The notes under the pieces: model-generated | Seen by the model: only the letters and a program-made list of their open reading frames with translations | Database searches by the model: none | What the model was told of the DNA's origin: nothing | Position numbers and translations under genes: made by a program | Shown here: in pieces, positions 37,168 to 46,332 of the stretch | Numbering within the stretch: the first letter of the stretch is position 1 | Layout: each line of letters starts with the position of its first letter | DNA from: Streptomyces fulvoviolaceus | GTDB lineage: Bacteria > Actinomycetota > Actinomycetes > Streptomycetales > Streptomycetaceae | Length of the DNA stretch: 64,000 nt | NCBI RefSeq assembly: GCF_000718165.1 | Contig: NZ_JOEY01000009.1 | Coordinates: 1-64,000, forward strand | Direction: 5' to 3'

Positions 37168-37194
37168 AGCTCAGCACAATAGTGGGAGAACTCG
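37143..37194. repeat. Perfect 12-bp inverted repeat across the BlaI gene start
   Basis: CGAGTTCTCCCA (37143-37154, inside codons 5-9) and TGGGAGAACTCG (37183-37194, 16 bases before the start codon) are perfectly complementary with 28 bases between. Folded in the mRNA it would sequester the start codon; as DNA it could be a pair of binding sites. The rest of the 140-base gap before the next gene holds nothing else I recognise. Confidence 0.6.
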
Positions 37195-37307
37195 GTATTG
37201 GCATGGCGGACGTGCACTTCAGCGGCAAACAGGAACAAAAAGGGCGTACGACTCGGAAAGCACAGGGCTTGTGGGAGTCGTACGCCGCTGAGGGCGCCGT
37301 GGAGCGC

Positions 37308-37502
37308 TCAGGCGTCGCCCGCGTTCGCCTTCGCGGTGCCGGAGGCCTGCCGGGTCCCCTCCGCACGCGCGAGGACGGCGTCGACGGCCGCGTCCTCCTT
37401 GGCCTTGTTCGCCCCACCCTGGGTCTTCACGATCACCCTGACCACACCGATGAAGAACACGGCCATGACGACCGGGGGCACGAGCGCGGAGACGTAGTCC
37501 AT
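37308..37502 (-). CDS. Small single-pass membrane protein
   Basis: 64 residues. An N-terminal transmembrane helix (VPPVVMAVFFIGVVRVIV) is followed by a charged, Ala-rich cytoplasmic tail with AKEDAAVDAVLARAEGTRQA. This small protein appears to be conserved in streptomycetes, but I know no function. Longer versions of this frame reach into the repeat tract upstream and are not credible. Confidence 0.7.
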   Translation of the reverse strand: MDYVSALVPPVVMAVFFIGVVRVIVKTQGGANKAKEDAAVDAVLARAEGTRQASGTAKANAGDA

Positions 37503-37739
37503 GCGTCCAGGGTAGCCACGGGCCGGGGGGCGGTCGGGGCGGGGTGGGGCGAAATGGGGCCGACGGCTTCGCCTGCGGCGGGGTGGGGCGGGGTGGGGGG
37601 GGGCGGACGATGACACGGGTCGTCGGCGCCTTGTGCCTACGGGCGGTGGGCGGGACTGGGACGGGGCCGGGTGGTGTCTCGGTCTGCGGCTGGTGGGGGC
37701 GGGGCGACCGATGGCGAGGGTCGAGGGGGTAGCCGTACG

Positions 37740-38310
37740 GCCGATCGTCTGCGCCGGCCGTCGACCAAGAACCGGGGCGTCTTGGCCGACGGCCGGCGCA
37801 GACGGTCGTTTGCACGGCGCCGTGCCCGACTGCCGGCGCCGGGCCGGAGGCCGGAGAGGGTCGGGCGCTGAGCCGAAGACCGGCGCCAGACGCGGGCTCA
37901 CCCTCGGCGAGGGCCGGGATGCATCGGCCCGCGGCCAACCGCCGGCACGGCGCCGTCGCCGACTGCCGACGCGGGCCGACGGGCGGAGAGGGTTGGGCGC
38001 TGAGCCGAAGGCCGGCCCCAGGCGCGGGCCCGCCTTCGGCGAGGGGCGGGATGCATCGACTTGCGGCCAACCGCCGGCACCGCGCTTTGGACGACTGCTG
38101 GCGCCGGCCGACGGCAAGGATCGAAGGCTGGACCGCCAGCCGACTCCGGGCGCCGGTCGGCCGTCGGCGAGGGCCGGCGCCGGGACGCCTCAGCTCGCGG
38201 CCAATTGCCGGCAGCCCGCATCGGACACGGGGCCGGCTGTCGGCATGGGGCTGAGGCCGGGCCGACGGCCGGCTCGGGCCGGCCGGCGGCGAGTGGGGGT
38301 GCCGGGAGGT
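37740..38310. repeat. Degenerate 132-bp tandem repeat tract
   Basis: GCGCTGAGCCGAAG recurs at 37865 and 37997, GGGATGCATCG at 37916 and 38048, and related blocks recur before and after, giving about 3.5 units of 132 bp that become more divergent toward 38310. Because 132 is a multiple of three and the GC content is extreme, long open frames exist on both strands with repetitive Arg/Pro/Gly/Ala products. I regard these as artefacts. The 810-base gap between the two flanking minus-strand genes otherwise holds nothing. Confidence 0.85.
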
Positions 38311-38311
38311 T

Positions 38312-38995
38312 TCAGCCCGCGGCCAGCTGTTGTGGGGGGCTTGTCGCTGGCGGGGTGGGTTTGCGGCGGGGGAAGACCTCGCCCGGGGTGGGGATGGGGC
38401 GGGACGGCTTCGGGCCGGCGGGGGCCGGCTTGGGGGCCGGGCGCTCGGCGGGCTTCTCCGCCGGCTTGGTCGGGTCCTTCGCGTCCTGCTCGGCAGGGGC
38501 CTGGGCGGCGCCGGAAAGGCCTCCAGGGAGCGCCAGGAGCCGCGTGCGGGACGCGGGGACCGTCGGGGCGGGTGCAGCGCGTCCGGCCGCCGTGGCGCCG
38601 GCGAGGCGGGCTCGTACGTCCCGCTCGGCCAGCACCAGGCAACGGTCCAGGAGAGCCGCCGCGATGGGATTGCCGCGCAGGGCCCGCAGGGCGGCGAGGT
38701 CGTCGGAATGCGGGCGGTATCCGGCCCCCAGCGCCTCCTCCAGGAGCGTGAGGTAGCCGGCGGCGGTGCCGGGCAGGGCGGCGCGATAGCGGGCGAGATC
38801 GGCCACCAGGAAGGCTCGCAGCCGGGCACCCTCACGTGTCGCCTCGTCTAGGGACTCGGCGAGGCGGAGGCAGTCCTGGACGTCCTCGGCCGAGGCGGGG
38901 CTGGGGTGAAGGGCGAGGGCGAGAGCGCGGCGGAGCACACGCAGCTCCTCCGCGCCGAACACCATGCCGCCGCGGGATCCGTATGGCGTGGGCAT
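38312..38995 (-). CDS. Conserved hypothetical protein with Pro/Ala/Lys-rich tail
   Basis: 227 residues from the ATG at 38995 (MPTPYGSRGG). About residues 10-130 form a helical domain (ELRVLRRALALALHPSPASA, CLRLAESLDEATREGARLRA, LDRCLVLAERDVRARL). The rest is low-complexity Pro/Ala/Lys, about 90 residues. The helical part is leucine/alanine rich with no catalytic motif. I do not recognise a family. It stands alone and ends at the edge of the tandem-repeat tract. Confidence 0.75.
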   Translation of the reverse strand: MPTPYGSRGGMVFGAEELRVLRRALALALHPSPASAEDVQDCLRLAESLDEATREGARLRAFLVADLARYRAALPGTAAGYLTLLEEALGAGYRPHSDDLAALRALRGNPIAAALLDRCLVLAERDVRARLAGATAAGRAAPAPTVPASRTRLLALPGGLSGAAQAPAEQDAKDPTKPAEKPAERPAPKPAPAGPKPSRPIPTPGEVFPRRKPTPPATSPPQQLAAG

Positions 38996-39078
38996 GCGGC
39001 GACAGTACGCGCTAATCAGACAAACTCGACATAGGGAGCACGGGTGTGGCGCGAGGAGCCACCCGGGCGGACGCGCAT

Positions 39079-39276
39079 CGCAAGCCCGTCCGGCGTTCGA
39101 GGACGGGAACCACCGTCCCGACCCCCCACCCACCTGCTGCGGGCTTCGCTTCCAGGCACCGGCGGTGGATTTCAGCCCGTCCGGCGTTTGAGGACAAGGC
39201 CCGTTCAGGGCCGACAGCGGGGGTCCGGGGGCGCAGCCCCCGGGGATGGGACGGGTAGGGGCGGCGGGGGCGAAAA
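39079..39276. repeat. Dispersed repeat, TCAGCCCGTCCGGCGTTTGA family
   Basis: TCAGCCCGTCCGGCGTTTGA followed by GGACAAGGCC, then GGGGGCGCAGCCCCCGGGGA and GGGACGGGTAGGGGCGGCGG, match the right arm of the inverted repeat at 24443-24624 almost base for base. A further partial copy (CCCGTCCGGCGTTCGAGGAC) begins at about 39086. It fills most of the 300-base gap before coaX; no gene is present. Confidence 0.85.
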
Positions 39277-39302
39277 ACAACCCGGCGCCACCCCCACCCC
39301 GC

Positions 39303-40100
39303 TCACATCCGCGACACGTTCCGCTCGTACACCAGCCGCAACCCCACCAGCGTCAGCCACGGCTCGTGCTCGTCGATCACCGAGGACTCGCCGAGCACCA
39401 TCGGGGCCAGCCCCCCCGTCGCGATCACCGTCACGTCGTCCGGATCCTCCGCCAGTTCCTTGGCCATTCGGGTCACGACCCCGTCGACCTGACCGGCGAA
39501 CCCGTAGATGATCCCGGACTGCATCGCCTCGACCGTGTTCTTGCCGATCACGCTCCGCGGCCGCGCCACCTCGATCTTCCGCAGCTGCGCGCCCTTGACG
39601 CCCAGCGCCTCGACGGAGATCTCGATGCCGGGCGCGATGACCCCACCGACGTACTCCCCGCGCGCGGACACCGCGTCGAAGGTCGTGGCCGTACCGAAGT
39701 CCACGACGATGGCCGGTCCGCCGTACAGCTCGACCGCGGCCACCGCGTTGATGATCCGGTCCGCGCCGACCTCCTTGGGGTTGTCGGTGAGGATCGGCAC
39801 GCCCGTCTTCACGCCCGGCTCCACGAGCACGGCGGGCACGTCGCCGTAATAGCGCCGCGTCACCTCGCGCAGCTCGTGCAGCACGGACGGCACGGTCGCG
39901 CAGATCGCGATGCCGTCGATGCCGTCGCCCAGTTCGTCGCCGAGGAGCGGGTGCATGCCCATGAGGCCCTGGAGCAGCACCGCCAGCTCGTCGGCCGTGC
40001 GGCGCGCGTCCGTCGAGATCCGCCAGTGCTCGACGATGTCCTCGCCGTCGAACAGGCCGAGGACCGTGTGCGTGTTGCCTACGTCGATCGTGAGGAGCAT
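39303..40100 (-). CDS. coaX: Type III pantothenate kinase
   Basis: 265 residues of the ASKHA fold. The phosphate loop is MLLTIDVGNTHTVLGLFDG, then DFGTATTFDAV and GGVIAPGIEIS, with GLAPMVL near the C-terminus. CoaX phosphorylates pantothenate in the first committed step of CoA synthesis and is insensitive to CoA feedback. It is the last gene of a five-gene cluster and begins six bases after nadC. Its location after panC puts pantothenate synthesis and activation in one operon. Confidence 0.95.
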   Translation of the reverse strand: MLLTIDVGNTHTVLGLFDGEDIVEHWRISTDARRTADELAVLLQGLMGMHPLLGDELGDGIDGIAICATVPSVLHELREVTRRYYGDVPAVLVEPGVKTGVPILTDNPKEVGADRIINAVAAVELYGGPAIVVDFGTATTFDAVSARGEYVGGVIAPGIEISVEALGVKGAQLRKIEVARPRSVIGKNTVEAMQSGIIYGFAGQVDGVVTRMAKELAEDPDDVTVIATGGLAPMVLGESSVIDEHEPWLTLVGLRLVYERNVSRM

Positions 40101-40106
40101 GGCTGT

Positions 40107-41093
40107 CTACTCCGCCGCGCGCAGGTCGAGACCGATGTCCAGGATCGGCGAGGAGTGGGTGAGCGCCCCTACGGCGAGGTAGTCGACGCCCGTGCCGGCG
40201 TACGCCTTGGCGTTCTCCAGGGTGAGCCGGCCCGAGGCCTCCAGCGCGGCACGGCCGTGCACGAGCGCGACCGCCTCCTCGCACTCGCCCGGCGTGAAGT
40301 TGTCCAGCAGGATCAGGTCGGCGCCGGCGTCCACGACCTCACGCAGCTGGTGCAGGGTGTCGACCTCGACCTCGATCGGCACCTCCGGGAAGGCCTCCCG
40401 TACGGACTTGAAGGCCTGCGCGACACCGCCCGCGGCGACCACGTGGTTGTCCTTCACCAGCGCCGCGTCGGACAAAGACATCCGGTGGTTCACACCGCCG
40501 CCGCACCGCACCGCGAACTTCTCCAGGGCCCGCAGCCCCGGCGTCGTCTTCCGCGTGTCACGCACGCGTGCCTTCGTGCCGTCCAGGACGTCCGCCCACG
40601 CGCGCGTGGCGGTCGCGATGCCCGACAGCCGGCACAGGAGGTTGAGCGCGCTGCGCTCGGCGGTGAGGAGGTCACGCGTGCGCGTGGTGACCGACAGGAG
40701 CTTCTGCCCGGCCTCCACCCGGTCGCCGTCCTCCACGTGCCGCTCGACCTCGAACTCGGCCTCGCAGACGACCGAGACGACCGCTTCGGCGACCCTGAGG
40801 CCCGCCACGACGCCCCCCTCGCGCGCGACGAAGTCGGCGGTGGCGACGGCGTCCTCGGGGATGGTCGCGACGGTCGTCACGTCCACGCCGTGGTCGAGGT
40901 CCTCCTGGATGGCGACGTTGGCGATGTCCTCGACCTCCACGGGGTCGAGTCCGGCGTCGGCCAGAAGCTGGGCGAGCGCGGGGTCGAGCCCGCACTCCAG
41001 ATACTCCTCGCCGCCGATGCCGGCGTCCGCGCCGCAGGCACAGCCGTCGCCGCAGCCTCCGGTCGGGGCGAGGGGAAGGTCGGGGGTGCTCAC
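40107..41093 (-). CDS. nadC: Nicotinate-nucleotide pyrophosphorylase
   Basis: 328 residues if started at the GTG at 41093. A GTG at 41102 overlaps the nadB stop as GTGA and would add three residues. NadC converts quinolinate and PRPP to nicotinate mononucleotide. Motifs: EDLDHGVDVTT, RSALNLLCRLSGIAT, RDTRKTTPGLRALEKFAV, GGVNHRM, KDNHV, EVEVDTLHQL and LLDNFTP. The first 30 residues carry an unusual cysteine cluster (GGCGDGCACG, then ECG near 35) not needed for the known fold; it may bind metal. Confidence 0.95.
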   Translation of the reverse strand: MSTPDLPLAPTGGCGDGCACGADAGIGGEEYLECGLDPALAQLLADAGLDPVEVEDIANVAIQEDLDHGVDVTTVATIPEDAVATADFVAREGGVVAGLRVAEAVVSVVCEAEFEVERHVEDGDRVEAGQKLLSVTTRTRDLLTAERSALNLLCRLSGIATATRAWADVLDGTKARVRDTRKTTPGLRALEKFAVRCGGGVNHRMSLSDAALVKDNHVVAAGGVAQAFKSVREAFPEVPIEVEVDTLHQLREVVDAGADLILLDNFTPGECEEAVALVHGRAALEASGRLTLENAKAYAGTGVDYLAVGALTHSSPILDIGLDLRAAE

Positions 41094-41098
41094 GTCTG

Positions 41099-42814
41099 TC
41101 ACTGCTCCTGAAGGGGCTGCCGGGTCGGGGGGAAGTCTGCGGTATCGGTGGTGTGTACGGCGAGGGTGCGGTCGGGATTCAGCCGTACGACGATGTGGCG
41201 GCGCCATGCCGTGTCGTCGCGGTCGGGCCGGTCCTCGCGCCAGTGGCAGCCGCGGGTCTCCTCGCGCTGCCGGGCCGCGGCGACCAGGACGCGGGCCACG
41301 CACAGGAGGTTGGTGGCCTCCCAGGTGTCGACGCCGGGCTCGGCGGTCTTGCCGTTCTCGTCGAGGGCGTCGCGGGCGTCGGAGTGCAGCCGCTGGAGCT
41401 GTTCGGCGGCCTTCGCGAGGGACTCGGCGGAGCGCAGGACGCCTGCGCCGTCGGTCATGATCCGCTGGATCGCGAAGCGGGCTTCCGGCGCGAGGAGCGG
41501 GTGCGCGGGCTTCTCGGGGCGCTCGACCGGTGCGGGCACGCGCGCGTGGAGGCCGTTCTCGCCCTGGGCCGCGGCGATGTCCTCGGCGATGCGCTCGGCG
41601 TAGACCAGGCCTTCCAGCAGGGAGTTCGACGCGAGCCGGTTCGCGCCGTGCACGCCGGTGCAGGCGACCTCGCCGCACGCGTACAGGCCCGGGACGGTCG
41701 TACGGCCCTGGGAGTCCGTGCGCACGCCGCCGGAGGCGTAGTGGGCGGCCGGCGCTATCGGGATGGGCTCGGTGACCGGGTCGATGCCGTGGGCGCGGCA
41801 GGAGGCGAGGATCGTCGGGAAGCGGTGCTCCCACATGTCGGCGCCGAAGTGCCGGGCGTCGAGGAACATGTGCTCGGCGTCCTGCTCCTGCATGCGGCGC
41901 ATGATGCCCTTGGCCACGATGTCCCGGGGCGCGAGTTCGGCCAGTTCGTGCTGCCCGACCATGAAGCGCACGCCGGCCGCGTCGACCAGGTGGGCGCCCT
42001 CGCCCCGTACGGCCTCGGAGACCAGGGGCTGCTGGCCCTCCGCGTCCGCGCCGAGGAAGAGCACGGTCGGGTGGAACTGGACGAACTCCAGGTCGCTGAC
42101 CTCGGCGCCCGCGCGCAGGGCGAGTGCCACACCGTCGCCCGTGGACACGGACGGGTTGGTGGTAGCCGAGAAGACCTGGCCCATGCCGCCGGTCGCGAGG
42201 ACCACCGCGGGGGCGTGCACGGCGCCCACGCCGTCGTGCTGGCCCTCGCCCATGACGTGCAGGGTGACGCCCGCCGTACGGCCGTCGGCGTCCGTGAGCA
42301 GGTCCAGGACCAGCGCGTTCTCGATCGTGCGCAGACCACGCGCGCGTACCGCCTCGACGAGCGCCCGGGAGATCTCCGCGCCGGTCGCGTCACCGCCCGC
42401 GTGTGCGATACGGCGGCGGTGGTGGCCGCCCTCGCGGGTCAGTTCCAGGTCACCCGCTTCGGACTCGTCGAAGTGGGCACCGGTCGCGATGAGGCGGCGC
42501 ACGGCGTCGGGGCCCTCGGTGACGAGGATCCGTACGGCCTCCTCGTCGCACAGACCCGCGCCCGCCACCAGCGTGTCGTCGAGGTGCTGCTCGGGGGTGT
42601 CGCCCTCGCCGAGAGCCGCTGCGATGCCGCCCTGCGCCCAGCGGGTGGAACCGTCGTCGAGGCGGGCCTTGGTGACGACGACCGTCCTGAGGCCGGCGGC
42701 CTCGCAGCGCAGGGCCGCGGTGAGACCGGCGACCCCGGAGCCGACGACGATCACGTCCGCGGAGATGGACCACCCTGGCGCGGGCGCGTGCAGTCGTATG
42801 CCTGTGCTGGTCAC
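41099..42814 (-). CDS. nadB: L-aspartate oxidase
   Basis: 571 residues. NadB oxidises L-aspartate to iminoaspartate, the first step of de novo NAD synthesis; NadA, which uses the product, is not in this window. FAD-binding [16 protein letters not shown] at the N-terminus, [30 protein letters not shown] and the [10 protein letters not shown] active-site region are all present. A C-terminal helical domain is complete. The GTG at 42814 overlaps the panC stop (GTGA), and its own stop overlaps a possible nadC start, indicating translational coupling. Confidence 0.96.
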   Translation of the reverse strand: MTSTGIRLHAPAPGWSISADVIVVGSGVAGLTAALRCEAAGLRTVVVTKARLDDGSTRWAQGGIAAALGEGDTPEQHLDDTLVAGAGLCDEEAVRILVTEGPDAVRRLIATGAHFDESEAGDLELTREGGHHRRRIAHAGGDATGAEISRALVEAVRARGLRTIENALVLDLLTDADGRTAGVTLHVMGEGQHDGVGAVHAPAVVLATGGMGQVFSATTNPSVSTGDGVALALRAGAEVSDLEFVQFHPTVLFLGADAEGQQPLVSEAVRGEGAHLVDAAGVRFMVGQHELAELAPRDIVAKGIMRRMQEQDAEHMFLDARHFGADMWEHRFPTILASCRAHGIDPVTEPIPIAPAAHYASGGVRTDSQGRTTVPGLYACGEVACTGVHGANRLASNSLLEGLVYAERIAEDIAAAQGENGLHARVPAPVERPEKPAHPLLAPEARFAIQRIMTDGAGVLRSAESLAKAAEQLQRLHSDARDALDENGKTAEPGVDTWEATNLLCVARVLVAAARQREETRGCHWREDRPDRDDTAWRRHIVVRLNPDRTLAVHTTDTADFPPTRQPLQEQ

Positions 42815-43812
42815 GAGGCGGCTCCGAGGGTTCCGAAGGTGAGGGGGAGGTTGTCGATCAGCCGGGTTGTCCCGACCCGGGCGGCGACGGCGAGGACGGC
42901 GTCACCGGTGAAGTCGTCCTGGATCTCGGTGAAGTCGGACGGGTCGACGAGGGCCAGATAGTCCAGGACCAGCGGCGGGTCGAGGCGGGCGGCGTCGTCG
43001 AGGATCAGACGGGCGGCGGCGCGGACGGCCGTAGGGCCGCCGGGGGTGGCCTTGGCGACGGCGTGCGTGTCGGCCGCCGCGCGGGACTCCCCTATGGCGC
43101 TCAGGGCCTCGGCACGCGCGTGCGTGGCGGGCACTTCGAGCGCCCGCGCGCGCAGCGCCTCCTGTGCCGCGTGCCGGTCGCGGCCCGCGAACAGCGCGCG
43201 GGACAGCGCGAGCGCCGTGCGCCGCTCGGTGGGCGAGAGGTAGCGGTTGCGGCTGGAGAGGGCCAGGCCGTCGTCCTCACGGACGGTCGGCACGCCGACG
43301 ATCTCGACGCCGAAGTTCAGGTCCCGCACCATGCGGCGGATCAGGGCGAGCTGCTGGGCGTCCTTCTGGCCGTAGAGGGCGACGTCGGGGCGGGTGAGGT
43401 GCAGCAGCTTGGCGACGACGGTGAGCATGCCGTCGAAGTGGCCGGGGCGCACGGCGCCCTCCAGGCGCTCCCCCATGGGGCCGGCGCTGATACGGACCTG
43501 GGGCTCGCCGCCCGGGTAGACCTCGTCCACGGCGGGCGCGAACACGGCGTCGGCGCCCGCCAGTTCGGCGAGCTTGAGGTCGGCGTCCAGGGTGCGCGGG
43601 TAGCGGTCGAGGTCCTCGCCCGCGCCGAACTGCAGCGGGTTCACGAAGACGGTGACGACGACCTCGCCCTCGGGGCCGGCGATCTCGCGGGCGGTGCGGA
43701 CGAGCGTGGCGTGGCCCTCGTGCAGGGCGCCCATGGTCATCACGACTGCGCGGCGGCCCACGCGCACGCGTGCGTGCAGTTCGGCGGCGGTGCGCACCAG
43801 GTTGGTGGTCAT
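42811..43812 (-). CDS. panC: Pantothenate synthetase (pantoate-beta-alanine ligase)
   Basis: 333 residues. PanC joins pantoate and beta-alanine using [17 protein letters not shown] is the HIGH-like motif; [24 protein letters not shown] and [10 protein letters not shown] (KMSKS-equivalent) follow. The protein is about 50 residues longer than E. coli PanC, with an Ala-rich insertion near residues 215-255. The ATG at 43812 overlaps the stop of the DUF2520 gene (ATGA). Confidence 0.95.
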   Translation of the reverse strand: MTTNLVRTAAELHARVRVGRRAVVMTMGALHEGHATLVRTAREIAGPEGEVVVTVFVNPLQFGAGEDLDRYPRTLDADLKLAELAGADAVFAPAVDEVYPGGEPQVRISAGPMGERLEGAVRPGHFDGMLTVVAKLLHLTRPDVALYGQKDAQQLALIRRMVRDLNFGVEIVGVPTVREDDGLALSSRNRYLSPTERRTALALSRALFAGRDRHAAQEALRARALEVPATHARAEALSAIGESRAAADTHAVAKATPGGPTAVRAAARLILDDAARLDPPLVLDYLALVDPSDFTEIQDDFTGDAVLAVAARVGTTRLIDNLPLTFGTLGAAS

Positions 43813-44765
43813 CGGGCGTCTCCCTCGGCGCCGTCGGCCCCGGGGTTCCCCGGGGTCCCGTGGCTCCCGTTGGCGAGTACCCCGAGAAGGTCCTCTGCGA
43901 GTTCCGGCTTCAGCAGGCCGTGGGCGAGCGCCCGGTCGGCGGTCGCGCGGGCCATCGCCAGATAGCCGGAGACGGTCTGCGGGGCGTGCTTGCGCAGCTC
44001 CGCGACGTGCGCGGCGACCGTGCCCGCGTCCCCGCGCGCGACGGGGCCGGTGAGGGCCGCGTCGCCGGAGCGCAGGGCGTTGTCGAGGGCGGCGCCGAGC
44101 AGCGGGCCGAGCATCCGGTCGGGGGCCTCGACACCGGCCGCGCGCAGCAGCTCCATGGCCTGGGCGACCAGGGTGACCAGGTGGTTGGCGCCCAGCGCGA
44201 GGGCCGCGTGGTAGAGCGGGCGGTTCTCCTCGGCGATCCACTCGGGTTCGCCGCCCATCTCGATGACGAGGGCCTCGGCGGCCAGCCGCAGCTCGTCGGG
44301 GGCGGTGACGCCGAAGGAGCAGCCGGCGAGACGCTGGACGTCCACGGGGGTGCCGGTGAAGGTCATCGCCGGGTGCAGGGCCAGCGGCAGCGCGCCCGCG
44401 CGCAGGGCCGGGTCCAGGACCTTCGCGCCGTACCGCCCGGAGGTGTGCACCAGCAGCTGTCCCGGCCGCACGGCCCCGGTCTCGGCGAGGCCCTCCACCA
44501 GGCCGGGCAGGGTGTCGTCGGGAACGGTCAGCAGCACCAGGTCGGCACGCTGCAGGACGTCGGCGGGAGCGACGAGCGGCACGTCGGGGAGCATCAGCGC
44601 GGCACGCCGCCTGGAGGCGTCGGAGACTCCGGATACGGCCACCGGGCGGTGCCCGGCGAGCTGGAGGGACGCGGCCAGTACGGGGCCCACACGACCGGCG
44701 CCGACGACGCCGACGGTGAGCCGCGCGGGGCGGTCCCGGGGGTCTGGCTGTTGGACTGTACTCAC
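43809..44765 (-). CDS. Rossmann-like / DUF2520 domain oxidoreductase
   Basis: 318 residues from the GTG at 44765. N-terminal NAD(P)-binding fold with [17 protein letters not shown], then [15 protein letters not shown] and [15 protein letters not shown]; the C-terminal DUF2520 helical domain has [20 protein letters not shown]. It resembles ketopantoate reductase-like and 6-phosphogluconate-dehydrogenase-like proteins. Being first gene of the operon directly before panC, it is a plausible ketopantoate reductase substitute (PanE role); that is inference from position and fold. Confidence 0.85.
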   Translation of the reverse strand: MSTVQQPDPRDRPARLTVGVVGAGRVGPVLAASLQLAGHRPVAVSGVSDASRRRAALMLPDVPLVAPADVLQRADLVLLTVPDDTLPGLVEGLAETGAVRPGQLLVHTSGRYGAKVLDPALRAGALPLALHPAMTFTGTPVDVQRLAGCSFGVTAPDELRLAAEALVIEMGGEPEWIAEENRPLYHAALALGANHLVTLVAQAMELLRAAGVEAPDRMLGPLLGAALDNALRSGDAALTGPVARGDAGTVAAHVAELRKHAPQTVSGYLAMARATADRALAHGLLKPELAEDLLGVLANGSHGTPGNPGADGAEGDAR

Positions 44766-44950
44766 GCGACGGCGGCCTTCCCGTTCCAGTCCGCATCTGG
44801 GTACCGGACGATTTCTCGTCATGTTAACGCGATTGGTTCCAGGGGCGTCCGGTTGTCCACAGGCTGTGGGTTGTCGCGGACCGCGCGCGTACGCGTCCCG
44901 TACGGAAATGCGAGTGCCCGCGTGGAGGGGCGCGCGGCATGATCCGAGGC
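44766..44950. promoter_or_regulatory. Divergent promoter region with DnaA box in a palindrome
   Basis: The 185-base gap between the NAD/CoA operon and the PLP lyase contains a perfect streptomycete DnaA box TTGTCCACA (44853-44861). The box overlaps a palindrome CCACAG-G-CTGTGG (44857-44869). A single box with no cluster is not an origin; it may be a DnaA-regulated promoter site or chance. Confidence 0.45.
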
Positions 44951-46126
44951 ATGAGTGATACGGCGGAGCAGGTTGAAGAGCGGTCGGCGGAGGACCAGTT
45001 GCGGGAGCGGCGACGGGCCGCCTTCCGGGAGGCGCGGCGTGTCCTGTGGCGCGGAGGAGTGAGCGGCACGATCCAGCAGCGGCTCGTGTCACTGACGGAA
45101 GCCGCACCCGAGGTGTACGACCTGGACGAATCCACGGACATCTACGGGAACGGGGTCGTGGCGGCCCTGGAGGAACGTGTCGCGACCCTGCTGGGAACGG
45201 AGGCCGCCGCCTTCTTCCCCACGGGCACGATGGCCCAGCAGGTGGCCCTGCGCTGCTGGGCGGCCCGTACCGGCAACCCCACGGTCGCCCTGCACGCCCT
45301 GGCCCACCCCGAGGTCCATGAACGCCATGCCTTCACCCAGGTCAGCGGGTTGCGCACGGTGCGCCTGACCGGCGAGCCCCGGCTGCCCACCGCCGACGAG
45401 GTACGCGAGTTCGAGGAGCCTTTCGGCGCGCTGATGCTCGAGTTGCCCCTCAGGGACGCCGGATTCGTCCTGCCCACCTGGGAGGAGGTCACCGAGATCG
45501 TGGAGGCGGCGCACGGGCGCGACGCGGTGGTGCACTTCGACGGCGCACGCCTGTGGGAGTCCACCGTCCACTTCGGCCGCCCTCTGGACGAGATCGCGGG
45601 CCTGGCGGACAGCGTCTACGTGTCGTTCTACAAGTCCCTCGACGGCTTCGGCGGCGCGGCGCTCGCCGGCCCGAAGACCCTGGTGGAGGAGGCGAAGACC
45701 TGGCGACACCGGTACGGCGGGATGGTCTTCCAGCAGTTCCCCACGGCGCTGTCGGCGCTCGTCGGCCTGGAGCGGGAGCTGCCCCGGCTGCCCGAGTACG
45801 TGCGGCACGCGCGCGTGGTGGCCGCCGCGCTGCGGGAGGGATTCGCCGAGGCCGGCACGCCCTGGGCGCGCGTGCACCCCGAGGAGCCGCACACCCACCA
45901 GTTCCAGGTCTGGCTGCCGTACGACGGCGACGTGCTGATGCAGGCAGCCGTGCGGCAGGCGGAGGAGACGGGGACGTATCTGTTCGCCGGCTACTGGGAG
46001 CGCGGCGGGCCGGGCCTGGCCCTCACCGAGGTCACCGTCGGCGCCGCCGGCCTGGAGTGGACCGCCGACGACGTGAAGGCGGCGGTCGCGGACTTCGTCG
46101 CGCGGCTGAAGGACGTCAGCAGCTAG
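44951..46126 (+). CDS. Beta-eliminating lyase / threonine aldolase-like PLP enzyme
   Basis: 391 residues, fold type I PLP-dependent. TDIYGNGVVAALEERVATLLGTEAAAFFPTG is the N-terminal substrate region (shown in part); the cofactor Asp lies in AVVHFDGARLWES near 195 and the Schiff-base Lys in YVSFYKSLDGFGGAAL near 224. This is the threonine aldolase / beta-eliminating lyase family, which cleaves beta-hydroxy amino acids such as L-threonine to glycine and an aldehyde. The ATG at 44951 is preferred to one 12 bases earlier. Its TAG stop shares the CTAG palindrome with the stop of the convergent small gene. Confidence 0.88.
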   Translation: MSDTAEQVEERSAEDQLRERRRAAFREARRVLWRGGVSGTIQQRLVSLTEAAPEVYDLDESTDIYGNGVVAALEERVATLLGTEAAAFFPTGTMAQQVALRCWAARTGNPTVALHALAHPEVHERHAFTQVSGLRTVRLTGEPRLPTADEVREFEEPFGALMLELPLRDAGFVLPTWEEVTEIVEAAHGRDAVVHFDGARLWESTVHFGRPLDEIAGLADSVYVSFYKSLDGFGGAALAGPKTLVEEAKTWRHRYGGMVFQQFPTALSALVGLERELPRLPEYVRHARVVAAALREGFAEAGTPWARVHPEEPHTHQFQVWLPYDGDVLMQAAVRQAEETGTYLFAGYWERGGPGLALTEVTVGAAGLEWTADDVKAAVADFVARLKDVSS

Positions 46127-46332
46127 GCCGCGGCCGGCGGTGCAGCCACCGGCCCAGGGCCTGCCGTATCCGCCCATGGGCCGGGCGCCCGGCGAGGACC
46201 GCCCCGGAACCGCCGGTGGTCGCGCAGCTCGCGCACGACCTGCCAGTCGTGGGAGCCGGGGGCGGGCGGCGCGGGTGTCCCGAGGCGCTGGGCCCGGTAG
46301 GTGTCGAGGAGGTACTGCTGGGTGATGCTCAT
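46123..46332 (-). CDS. Small hypothetical protein
   Basis: 69 residues. The N-terminus MSITQQYLLDTYRAQRLG looks like an amphipathic helix; SHDWQVVRELRDHRRF follows and the tail is Pro/Ala/Gly-rich. I recognise no family, but the N-terminal half looks like a genuine small actinobacterial protein. Its stop codon overlaps that of the convergent lyase gene. It is divergent from the ArsR regulator, whose operator lies in the shared gap. Confidence 0.6.
   Translation of the reverse strand: MSITQQYLLDTYRAQRLGTPAPPAPGSHDWQVVRELRDHRRFRGGPRRAPGPWADTAGPGPVAAPPAAA

Noticed and set aside
37633..38751. Long open frames on both strands through the 132-bp repeat tract
   Set aside because: Frames stay open because of GC content and a repeat period divisible by three; products are Arg/Gly/Pro/Ala strings with no start context or domain.
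44853..44861. Replication origin at the DnaA box
   Set aside because: A single box without the cluster of about 19 boxes or the dnaA-dnaN genes expected of a streptomycete origin.
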